This document shows positions 1 to 5,231 of a stretch of DNA of 5,232 nucleotides, piece after piece. How positions within the stretch are numbered: position 1 is the stretch's first letter; every line of letters starts with the position of its first letter. The notes below the pieces were generated by a model. The model was not told where the DNA came from. It worked only from the letters and a program-made list of their open reading frames with translations, and ran no database searches. Origin of the DNA: Pseudomonadota bacterium. Its GTDB lineage: Bacteria > Pseudomonadota > Alphaproteobacteria > Acetobacterales > Acetobacteraceae. The stretch spans positions 1 through 5,232 of the forward strand of contig JAKBCJ010000353.1 in the NCBI GenBank assembly GCA_021807975.1, given 5' to 3'. Made by a program: the position numbers and the translations under genes.

Positions 1-107
1 CCACGCTGGTGCGGCGGCTGCCGGAACCGATCAAGAAAATCATCGGCGACCTGTCCGACGAGGAGCGCGTGCTCGTCGGCCTCGACGTGAAGTCCGTCGT
101 TAGATGA
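1..107 (+). CDS. kaiB: KaiB-family clock protein, C-terminal end (5' truncated by window)
   Basis: This is the last 34 codons of a gene that begins before the window; the frame runs from base 3 to a TGA at 105-107. The visible peptide contains the typical KaiB C-terminal half: a Leu-Pro-x-Pro segment followed by KKIIGDLS, then an acidic turn and VLVGLDV. This matches the cyanobacterial KaiB stretch around PPPVRRIIGDLS and VLIGLDL (from memory). KaiB is a small thioredoxin-like, fold-switching protein that binds the KaiC ring and, in cyanobacteria, sequesters KaiA and engages output kinases. The Gly and Asp of IGDLS, whose mutation is known to push cyanobacterial KaiB into its KaiC-binding fold, are both present, so fold switching may be kept. 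The stop overlaps the next kaiB start (ATGA), indicating translational coupling. The N-terminal half cannot be judged. A kaiC immediately upstream is likely but not visible. Confidence 0.88.
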   Translation, partial: TLVRRLPEPIKKIIGDLSDEERVLVGLDVKSVVR

Positions 108-484
108 GCAAGAGCAACTCGCCCGAAACCCGACCGAATGCCCTGGAAGGCCCCGGCGCGGCGCCGCCGGCGGATCGTTACGTCCTGCGGCTTTACATAA
201 CGGGTTCCTCCCCGCGGTGTATCAGGGCGATTTCGAACATGCGGAGGATTTGCGAAGTCTATCTGGAAGGCCGCTACGATCTCGATATCGTCGATATCTC
301 CCGCGACCCGATCCGCGCGGAAACCGAGCAGATCATTGCCGCGCCGACATTGATCAAGGCATTCCCGCCGCCGCTGCGTCGCTTCATCGGCGACATGTCG
401 GAAACCGACCGTATTCTGACCGGACTGGGTCTGCGCCTCCTGTCCCGCCCGGGGCCGCCGGCCGGAAACGTCCAATCCCCATGA
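104..484 (+). CDS. kaiB: KaiB-family clock protein, second tandem copy
   Basis: A complete 126-residue protein with a KaiB domain at about residues 26-112. Recognisable blocks are YVLRLYITGSSP (26-37) for strand 1, a helix 38-52, the DIVDISRDP strand/turn (61-69), the APTLIK cis-Pro segment (80-85), FPPPLRRFIGDMS (87-99) and the helix to LGL (110). Canonical KaiB is about 100 residues, so this copy has a 25-residue Pro/Ala-rich N-terminal extension and a short Pro/Gly-rich tail, both probably disordered. Gly96 and Asp97, the fold-switch positions in cyanobacterial KaiB, are kept. The ATG at 104 overlaps the stop of the preceding kaiB, and its own stop (482-484) overlaps the kinase ATG at 481, so it sits in the middle of a coupled operon. 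No strong Shine-Dalgarno is seen, consistent with coupling. It is clearly diverged from the first copy (IGDMS versus IGDLS, GLGL versus GLDV), so the two probably have separate roles. KaiB identity is seen; clock function in this organism is inferred. Confidence 0.93.
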   Translation: MSKSNSPETRPNALEGPGAAPPADRYVLRLYITGSSPRCIRAISNMRRICEVYLEGRYDLDIVDISRDPIRAETEQIIAAPTLIKAFPPPLRRFIGDMSETDRILTGLGLRLLSRPGPPAGNVQSP

Positions 485-2013
485 ACCTGAACCCCGGCCC
501 CACATCGGCGATACTGGAAGAGAATGCCCATCTTCGCGCCAGGCTGGCGGAAGCGGAGGATACGCTGCGCGCCATTCGCGCCGGGGAAGTGGATGCCCTG
601 GTGGTCCAAAGTACTGCCGGGCCGCGAATATACGTCCTGCAGGGTCAGGACGCGGAAGCCACACGCATGCGCGGTGACATGCTGGCGCAGGTGAGCGATG
701 CTGTCATCGCGGTGGACAACGATTCCGGCGTCATTTACCTCAACGCCGCCGCCGAGCGGTTATATGGCCTGGCGGCTGCGAAGGCGCTGGGGCGCGATCT
801 GGCGGATATCTTTGAAACACGCTGGCTTCAGCCCGGTGACGAAGCAGCCGCCGCGGCGACCCTGAGCAGGCACAGCGAATGGCGCGGCGAAAGCGTCCAT
901 GTAACCCATGACGGCCGCGCATTGAATGTCGAATCGAGCATAACGATCCTGCGGGAGAAGGGCGGACAGGCAAGCGGCACACTCGCTGTGATCCGCGATG
1001 TGACGCAGCGCCGAAATCACGAAAATGCGGTTCTGGTGTCCGAAATACGCTACCGCCGCCTGTTTGAAACGGCGCATGACGGTGTGCTGATCATCGACCC
1101 TGGCACCCGGCGGATCGTCGATGCCAATCCGTTCATGACGTCGATGCTGGGCTACCCGCACGACCAGTTGGTCGGGAAGGAACTGTTTGAGATCGGCTTG
1201 CTGAAAGACCAGGCGGAGAGCCGGGAAATGGTCCGCGATCTTAACCGGGTCAATCAGGTTCGGTACGACAACCTGCCGCTGAAACGCCGCGACGGCCAGC
1301 ATCAGGAGGTCGAGGTGGTGGCCAATCTGTACGACGAGAACGGGTCGCCGGTCATCCAGTGCAATATCCGCGATATCACCGAACGCAAACGGGACGAGGC
1401 GCATGTCCAGTTGCTGATGGCGGAAATCAACCATCGCGCCAAAAACCTGCTGGCCGTGGTTCAGGCCGTCGCCCATCAAACCGCGAAATACGGCGATCCC
1501 GCGAGCTTCGCGTCCCGTCTGGCGGACCGTATCGACGGTTTGGCGGCGGGGCAGGACCTGCTGGTCAAAAATCTGTGGCAGGGTGTGGAAATGGCGGATC
1601 TGGTCGCGGTCCAACTGGCCCATTTCAAGGATATGATCGGCACGCGCATCCTGATCGGCGGCCCGGAGGCGCTGCTGACGGCTGCCGCCGCGCAAGGAAT
1701 CGGGATGGCGCTGCACGAGTTGACTACCAACGCGGTGAAATACGGGGCGCTGTCCAGCCCAGCGGGGCTGGTGCGGATCGCATGGCAAACCACGGCCGCC
1801 GAGGCCCCTGTGTTCGCCATTTCGTGGCTGGAGGAGGGTGGCCCGAAAGTGGTGGCGCCGACCCGCAACGGCTTCGGTCAGGTCGTCACCGGCCGCATGG
1901 CGGAGTTCTCGGTCGATGGCACCGTCGAAATCGATTTTCGCGAAGGGGGGCTGACATGGACATTAACGGCACCGGCGGCGAATGCCCTGGCACTGTTCGC
2001 TGCAACGCCCTGA
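481..2013 (+). CDS. PAS-PAS HWE-family sensor histidine kinase
   Basis: A 510-residue cytoplasmic kinase with no membrane segment or signal peptide. Order: a short coiled coil with the motif AIRAGEVDALVV (31-42), which recurs at the N-terminus of many proteobacterial PAS kinases (from memory); PAS 1 at about 63-178 ending in VIRDVTQRR; PAS 2 at about 187-303 ending in NIRDITERKR; then the kinase core. The H-box is LLMAEINHRAKNLLAVVQ with phospho-acceptor His318. The N-box HELTTNAVKYGALS (412-425) carries Asn417. Trp449-x-Glu451, followed by GGP, and the NGFG G-box (463-466) complete the HWE signature (His in the N-box plus WxE). The kinase should autophosphorylate at His318 and pass phosphate to a receiver, most simply the regulator encoded just downstream. 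The reading frame is open back to an ATG at 217, but that extension lies wholly within kaiB and looks like antifamily, Arg/Pro-rich sequence, whereas 481 gives an ATGA overlap with kaiB. The kaiB linkage suggests it reads clock state, which is inference; the PAS ligand is unknown. Confidence 0.93.
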   Translation: MNLNPGPTSAILEENAHLRARLAEAEDTLRAIRAGEVDALVVQSTAGPRIYVLQGQDAEATRMRGDMLAQVSDAVIAVDNDSGVIYLNAAAERLYGLAAAKALGRDLADIFETRWLQPGDEAAAAATLSRHSEWRGESVHVTHDGRALNVESSITILREKGGQASGTLAVIRDVTQRRNHENAVLVSEIRYRRLFETAHDGVLIIDPGTRRIVDANPFMTSMLGYPHDQLVGKELFEIGLLKDQAESREMVRDLNRVNQVRYDNLPLKRRDGQHQEVEVVANLYDENGSPVIQCNIRDITERKRDEAHVQLLMAEINHRAKNLLAVVQAVAHQTAKYGDPASFASRLADRIDGLAAGQDLLVKNLWQGVEMADLVAVQLAHFKDMIGTRILIGGPEALLTAAAAQGIGMALHELTTNAVKYGALSSPAGLVRIAWQTTAAEAPVFAISWLEEGGPKVVAPTRNGFGQVVTGRMAEFSVDGTVEIDFREGGLTWTLTAPAANALALFAATP

Positions 2014-2040
2014 CGGGGGATCATGGCCCGGAATCATGCA

Positions 2041-2421
2041 ATGACCGATAATCCGCTGCCCAACATCCTGATCGTCGAGGACGAGCCGTTGCTGGCGTAT
2101 ATGCTCGAGGAGTTGCTGACCGAAGAAGGCTTCAAAATCGCCGGCGTGGCAACCCGGCTGGAGATGGCCCTTACCATGATCGCTGCCGGCGGCTGCGACG
2201 CGGCCATCCTGGATGCCAACCTGGCCGGGGTCAGCGCGGCCCCGGCGGCGGCGGCGCTGACAGCCCGCGGTGTGCCGTTTCTGGTCCTGTCGGGATACTC
2301 GCCCGACCAGCAGAAGGACGCCTTTCCGGGGGTGCCGCTGCTGCAGAAGCCATGCCGGCCGAACACGCTGATACAGGCGCTGAACGATATCCTGCAGGCG
2401 GCCCCGGCGCCCGGACAGTAG
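2041..2421 (+). CDS. Single-domain response regulator (receiver only)
   Basis: A 126-residue protein consisting of one receiver domain and nothing else. From the ATG at 2041 the acidic pair is Glu13/Asp14 in ILIVEDE, the phospho-acceptor is Asp58 in AILDANLAG, the switch Ser is Ser84 in VLSGYS, and the conserved Lys is Lys103 in LLQKP. All residues needed for phosphorylation are present. There is no DNA-binding or enzymatic output, so it presumably acts by protein contact, as a phosphate shuttle, or as feedback on the kinase. Small receivers of this type commonly sit next to HWE kinases in alphaproteobacteria. The start is ambiguous: an in-frame ATG at 2023, 9 bp after the kinase stop, adds six residues (MARNHA), but its GGGGGA is only 2 bases away. 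The 2041 ATG has a GGA 8 bases upstream and gives a conventional N-terminus (MTDNPLPN). Either start makes it the last gene of the kai-kinase operon. Confidence 0.9.
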   Translation: MTDNPLPNILIVEDEPLLAYMLEELLTEEGFKIAGVATRLEMALTMIAAGGCDAAILDANLAGVSAAPAAAALTARGVPFLVLSGYSPDQQKDAFPGVPLLQKPCRPNTLIQALNDILQAAPAPGQ

Positions 2422-2507
2422 CAGCCCAAGGCGGCCCCGATCCGGTGCGGTGGCCGGCCTCCGGGACCTCGCCGATCCATCTCCTGATCCCGTTCGTGCG
2501 GTTCAAT

Positions 2508-2521
2508 ACGGTGGCCACCGT
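2508..2521. promoter_or_regulatory. 14-bp perfect palindrome, candidate operator
   Basis: ACGGTGGCCACCGT is its own reverse complement over all 14 bases, about 110 bp before the MocR start. The central TGGCCA occurs again at 2529-2534, so GTGGCCA forms a direct repeat with 17-bp spacing, and the related TGGACCA lies in the start-proximal palindrome. GntR-type winged helices bind dyads and MocR members often bind pairs of repeats, so autoregulation is a reasonable guess. The symmetry is seen; the function is inferred. Confidence 0.4.
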
Positions 2522-2546
2522 CGTGGCGTGGCCAAGGGACCGGATC

Positions 2547-2558
2547 GCGATGCATCGC
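2547..2558. promoter_or_regulatory. 12-bp perfect palindrome, candidate operator
   Basis: GCGATGCATCGC is a perfect 12-bp palindrome in the same gap. It does not share the TGG/CCA core of the two flanking palindromes, so it could be a site for a different protein or chance. It has no loop and no following T run, so it is not a terminator. Confidence 0.25.
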
Positions 2559-2601
2559 CGGCACCCTTTCCCATTCCAACGGAACCGGGCTACCGTCCCC
2601 T

Positions 2602-2614
2602 GATTGGACCAATC
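2602..2614. promoter_or_regulatory. GATTGG-A-CCAATC dyad just before the MocR start
   Basis: Two perfect 6-bp arms flank a single central base, ending 17 bp before the MocR ATG and just upstream of its purine-rich ribosome binding stretch. A repressor bound here would block transcription or early elongation of the MocR gene, and the TGG-N-CCA core resembles the TGGCCA core of the palindrome at 2508-2521. This is the strongest candidate autoregulatory operator in the window. The dyad is seen directly; the binding protein is inferred from the GntR-type domain encoded next to it. Confidence 0.45.
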
Positions 2615-2631
2615 GATGGGGGCGGAAGATC

Positions 2632-4062
2632 ATGCTTGCTCCGGACCAAACCCGGCAGACCGCCGTGTTCGACCATGTGCGTCACAGCATCCTGACCGGT
2701 GCCCTGCCTGCCGGCGGCCGCCTGCCGCCCAGCCGGTCGCTGGCCCATGAACTAGGCGTCGCGCGCCAGACCGTCGTTCTGGCCTACGAACGTCTGGCGG
2801 CCGAGGGATATGTCCGTGGCCGCACCGGCAGCGGCACCTACGTCGCCACCGATCTGCCCGACCACGCCCCGGTTCCAGCTAAAACCCCACCCCTCGCGGC
2901 GGCATCGCTGTCCAGGCGCGGTGCCCGCCTGGCACGGGTTCCGGCAACCGCATCGGCCCGCGACCCGGCGCAGGGCTTATTGCTGGCAGGCGGACTGCCG
3001 GCCCCCGATCTGTTCCCCATCAAGGCCTGGGCGCGATGTGCATCCCGCGTGCTGAAGCCCCTGGCCGGCGAGTTGTCCAGCTACCCGCCGCCGCAGGGCC
3101 TGCTGGTGCTGCGCGAACAGATCGCCGCGCATCTGGCCTCGACGCGCGGGCTGGCCGCCGACCCGGGCTGTATCGTGGTCACCGGCGGCACCCAGCAGGC
3201 ATTGCGCACCGCGGCCGACCTGCTGCTGGACCCGGGCGACCGGGTCTGGGTGGAAGACCCCGGCTACATCGCCGGCCGAGGCGCGCTGCTGGCCGCGGGG
3301 GCGGAGATCGTTCCCGTCCCTTCGGACTCCGAGGGCCTGGATGTCGCGGAAGGCGTGCGGATCGCCCCAGCCGCGCGGCTGGCCCTGGTGGCGCCATCCC
3401 ACGCCACCCCGCTGGGCGGCGCACTGCCGATCGGCCGGCGTCTGGCGCTGCTGGACTGGGCCCGCCGAGCGAATGCCTGGGTGCTGGAGGATGACTGCGA
3501 TTCGGAATTCCGGTGGGAGGGTAAGCCGCTGCCGCCGCTGGCGACCCTCGATAAGGCCGGGCAGGTCATCTATTGCGGCACCTTCAGCAAAACACTGGCG
3601 CCGGCGCTGCGGATCGGCTTCGCGATCGTGCCCGCGCCGCTGGTCCCGGCGTTCGTGCGGCTGCGCACGCTGACCGACCGGGGCACCGACGCTTTCACCC
3701 AGGCCACCCTGGCGGAGTTCATGCGCCAGGGCCTGCTGGCCCCGCACATCCGCAAGATGCGCACCGAATACGGCCGCCGCCGCGAAGCCCTGCTGGAAGC
3801 AATGACCCGCCACGTTCAGCACGCCACCGCCCTCGCGGCCCCTGGCGGCCTGCATATGGTCGCCAGGCTGGCTGACGGACTGGAGGAGGCAGCCTCAGTC
3901 CGGGCCTGCCGGGCGCGGGACCTGGCGGTGTCGCCGCTGCGCGCCTACTACACAGGCACCCCGCGCATGAGCGGGCTGGTCATCGGCTTCGCCGCCACCC
4001 CGGTGTCGATGGCGGGCGAGGTGGCGCGCCGCCTGCAGGCAGCGTTGGCCGTAGCCGGATGA
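2632..4062 (+). CDS. MocR/PdxR-type regulator (GntR winged helix fused to aminotransferase-like domain)
   Basis: A 476-residue protein of the usual MocR length. Residues 8-72 form a GntR winged helix, with RLPPSRSLAHELGVARQT for the helix-turn-helix and GRTGSGTYVA for the wing. A Pro/Ala linker (about 75-110) leads to a fold-type-I PLP domain at 115-475. Visible cofactor features are GGTQQAL (185-191) for phosphate binding, EDPGY (208-212), EDDCDSEFR (286-294) with the Asp that pairs with the pyridine nitrogen, and GTFSKTLAPALRIGF (316-330) with Lys320 as the probable Schiff-base lysine. MocR proteins sense PLP or an amino-compound adduct and control vitamin B6, GABA, taurine or similar genes; the target here is unknown. 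Cys289 replaces the Tyr normally found in EDDYDSEFR. The ATG at 2632 follows GGCGGAAG by about three bases. It sits alone between an upstream co-directional operon and a convergent VOC gene, with candidate operators at 2508-2614 suggesting autoregulation. Confidence 0.92.
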   Translation: MLAPDQTRQTAVFDHVRHSILTGALPAGGRLPPSRSLAHELGVARQTVVLAYERLAAEGYVRGRTGSGTYVATDLPDHAPVPAKTPPLAAASLSRRGARLARVPATASARDPAQGLLLAGGLPAPDLFPIKAWARCASRVLKPLAGELSSYPPPQGLLVLREQIAAHLASTRGLAADPGCIVVTGGTQQALRTAADLLLDPGDRVWVEDPGYIAGRGALLAAGAEIVPVPSDSEGLDVAEGVRIAPAARLALVAPSHATPLGGALPIGRRLALLDWARRANAWVLEDDCDSEFRWEGKPLPPLATLDKAGQVIYCGTFSKTLAPALRIGFAIVPAPLVPAFVRLRTLTDRGTDAFTQATLAEFMRQGLLAPHIRKMRTEYGRRREALLEAMTRHVQHATALAAPGGLHMVARLADGLEEAASVRACRARDLAVSPLRAYYTGTPRMSGLVIGFAATPVSMAGEVARRLQAALAVAG

Positions 4063-4255
4063 ATACGCCAGGTGACGATGGCCGGCTTTATCTCCTGCCG
4101 ATCGTCAGGCAAGTGCCGCGTCGTTACGGTGCCACTGTCATGGCCATGCCGTTTTGTATGAAACCATCGATAGCGTCAGTACGCTTCAGGACGATCCCGT
4201 CACGGTGCCCGGCAGGCCGCGCCGCCGCACATGCCCTCGGACATGAACATCCGCG
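4063..4255. other. Convergent intergenic region (MocR / VOC gene 3' ends)
   Basis: This gap of 193 bp separates two genes that end towards each other. An ORF starts at 4059 with an ATGA overlap to the MocR stop, but it runs antisense through the last 235 bases of the VOC gene and shows no domain, so I do not call it. No good bidirectional terminator is seen. The only small hairpin is AGCGT-CAGT-ACGCT at 4172-4185, five base pairs without a T tract. A weak arm pairing ACGG (4126-4129) with CCGT (4148-4151) is followed by TTTTG. Confidence 0.5.
4122..4209. repeat. Pair of imperfect 12-bp direct repeats
   Basis: CGTTACGGTGCC at 4122-4133 and CGTCACGGTGCC at 4198-4209 match at 11 of 12 positions and start 76 bp apart. 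They lie in the gap between convergent genes, with no known motif recognised. They may be chance in GC-rich DNA. Confidence 0.3.
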
Positions 4256-5158
4256 TCAACACGGAACAAAATCATCCCGCTCGACAAAGTGGAACAGCAC
4301 CCCGCCGAAAGCGGCCGGATGCACAAACCCGATCCTCGCCCGCCGGGATCCCGGACGCCCCCGGCGGTCGATCATGCGGGCGCCGGCGCGTTGCATCGCT
4401 GCCAGCGCCGCGTCGATATCGGGGGTTTTCAGCGCAACGTGGTGCAGCCCCGCCCCGTACGCCGCGACGAAGCGGGTAATCGCCCCCTGATCCTGCCTGG
4501 TATTGCCCGCCGTCCCGTGGTCCAGCGCCGCACCGTGCGACGGGTCGAAGTTCTGCAGGAACTCCAGTTCGCAATCCCCGGCGGTCAGGAACGCGACCCG
4601 CAGACCGCCCACCGGACGCGGCGTTCGGCTGTGATAAACTACGCCATACTTGTCCGAGGTAAAGCTCTCGATCGCGGTTTCGACCTCTATGTCGGTCTGC
4701 TGGCTTTCGACCGGCAGCCCCAATTCGCCGGAGAACACCGCGATCGCCGCCCGATTGTCCGCGCTGGCAATGCCAAGGTGATCGATCCGCTCCACGATGC
4801 CCCTGCCGCGCGGGATATCCAGAACGCTGGCCAGAAACGTGCGAACCCCGGCCGGCTCCCCGATCGCCTGGCGGACTCCGCCGCCAAGCCCGGCCCGAAC
4901 CGGACCGGCGGGCGGCGGCGCATCGCCGTAATCCAGGCCGATATGATGCACCCCGGTGCGCGTCGTGCCGTCCACGAACCGATCGCCCGGCGCGAACAGC
5001 GCCAGCGCGGCCTGACCGGCGGCAAATACCGGAACCATTCCGTCGCCAGTGTCCAGCATCGCGCGCGGCAGTCCCAGAACCTCGCCCAGCAGACGGTCGG
5101 CGGTTGGTATGTCGCGGGAAATGAGGGCGGCGTAGGATAACCGGGGTGCGGCGATCAT
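4256..5158 (-). CDS. Two-module VOC (glyoxalase-fold) protein, methylmalonyl-CoA epimerase-like C-terminal module
   Basis: A 300-residue soluble protein made of two vicinal-oxygen-chelate modules. The C-terminal module (about 121-295) begins VERIDHLGIAS, with candidate metal ligand His127, has a CELEFLQ strand (196-202), then GLHHVALKTPDIDAAL (237-252) with His239/His240, and ends RIGFVHPAAFGGVLFHFVE with Glu293. The end segment (RPG...ARIGFVHP...GGVLFHFVE) resembles methylmalonyl-CoA epimerases, but the two-module build also recalls 4-hydroxyphenylpyruvate dioxygenase relatives and ring-cleavage dioxygenases. The N-terminal module (5-115) starts LSYAALISRDI, with Tyr where the first His ligand would be, so it has probably lost metal and is structural. 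The ATG at 5158 has TGGAG seven bases upstream and begins right at the fold. An in-frame ATG at 5209 would add 17 non-conserved residues and has only a G-rich stretch upstream. Substrate is not assignable; no partner enzyme is in view. Confidence 0.82.
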   Translation of the reverse strand: MIAAPRLSYAALISRDIPTADRLLGEVLGLPRAMLDTGDGMVPVFAAGQAALALFAPGDRFVDGTTRTGVHHIGLDYGDAPPPAGPVRAGLGGGVRQAIGEPAGVRTFLASVLDIPRGRGIVERIDHLGIASADNRAAIAVFSGELGLPVESQQTDIEVETAIESFTSDKYGVVYHSRTPRPVGGLRVAFLTAGDCELEFLQNFDPSHGAALDHGTAGNTRQDQGAITRFVAAYGAGLHHVALKTPDIDAALAAMQRAGARMIDRRGRPGSRRARIGFVHPAAFGGVLFHFVERDDFVPC

Positions 5159-5165
5159 GGGCTTG

Positions 5166-5170
5166 CTCCA
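5166..5170 (-). promoter_or_regulatory. Shine-Dalgarno of the VOC gene
   Basis: On the minus strand TGGAG is followed by seven bases (CAAGCCC) and then ATG at 5158. This is the best ribosome binding site in the window and is the reason for preferring 5158 over the upstream in-frame ATG at 5209. Confidence 0.6.
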
Positions 5171-5212
5171 GCGGGATGGAACCCGTTCGACGGGCGGTAT
5201 CGCGTCCATAGC

Positions 5213-5231
5213 GCATGCCCCCGCATGCGGG
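5213..5231. promoter_or_regulatory. Palindromic GCATGC pair upstream of the VOC gene
   Basis: CCCGCATGCGGG (5220-5231) is a perfect 12-bp palindrome, and its GCATGC core is repeated at 5213-5218, exactly 10 bp away, so the two cores face the same side of the helix. They lie 55-73 bp before the preferred VOC start, where an operator or promoter element would be expected. The window ends here, so further copies cannot be seen. A small hairpin, CCCGT-TCG-ACGGG at 5182-5194, lies between this and the start. Function is inferred only. Confidence 0.3.

Larger units (their letters stand above)
2422..2631. other. 210-bp intergenic region between the kai/kinase operon and the MocR gene
   Basis: No credible gene lies here; the open frames crossing it are low-complexity Arg/Pro/Gly shadows. 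No clear intrinsic terminator is seen after the response regulator: there are GC-rich partial inverted repeats around 2440-2480 but no T tract. No convincing sigma-70 promoter pair could be picked by eye. What stands out is three perfect palindromes (centres near 2514, 2552 and 2608), listed separately, and the short word GTGGCCA repeated directly at 2511-2517 and 2528-2534. The region probably carries the promoter and operators of the MocR gene. Confidence 0.6.

Noticed and set aside
284..298. 15-bp palindrome GATATCG-T-CGATATC inside kaiB
   Set aside because: It follows from two Asp-Ile codon pairs (GAT ATC) in the conserved DIVDI strand, so protein coding explains it.
217..480. N-terminal extension of the histidine kinase to the ATG at 217
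   Set aside because: It lies completely inside kaiB in another frame, reads as Arg/Pro-rich sequence with no domain, and the ATG at 481 gives a neat ATGA overlap and the expected N-terminus.
760..1788. Long antisense open frame (342 codons) opposite the histidine kinase
   Set aside because: It is a codon-bias shadow: the + strand frame has full PAS and HWE kinase motifs, while the antisense peptide shows no recognisable domain and no ribosome binding site.
2422..2480. Possible terminator after the response regulator
   Set aside because: The GC-rich partial inverted repeats have mismatches and bulges and there is no T tract, so I cannot support an intrinsic terminator.
2977..3855. Antisense open frame (292 codons) opposite the MocR gene
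   Set aside because: It is rich in Gly, Arg and Gln with no domain, and lies opposite a gene with clear GntR and aminotransferase motifs; typical of GC-rich DNA.
4139..4155. CATGGCCATG followed by CCGTTTTG as a terminator of the MocR gene
   Set aside because: The palindrome has no loop, the alternative ACGG/CCGT stem is only four base pairs, and the T run is only four bases.
4059..4490. Open frame starting in an ATGA overlap with the MocR stop
   Set aside because: The overlap is attractive, but more than half of it is antisense to the conserved C-terminal end of the VOC gene and the peptide has no recognisable feature.
4289..5140. Plus-strand open frame of 283 codons opposite the VOC gene
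   Set aside because: It is the Arg/Gly/Pro-rich shadow of a gene with conserved VOC motifs on the minus strand; another minus-strand frame (4272-5216) is rejected for the same reason.
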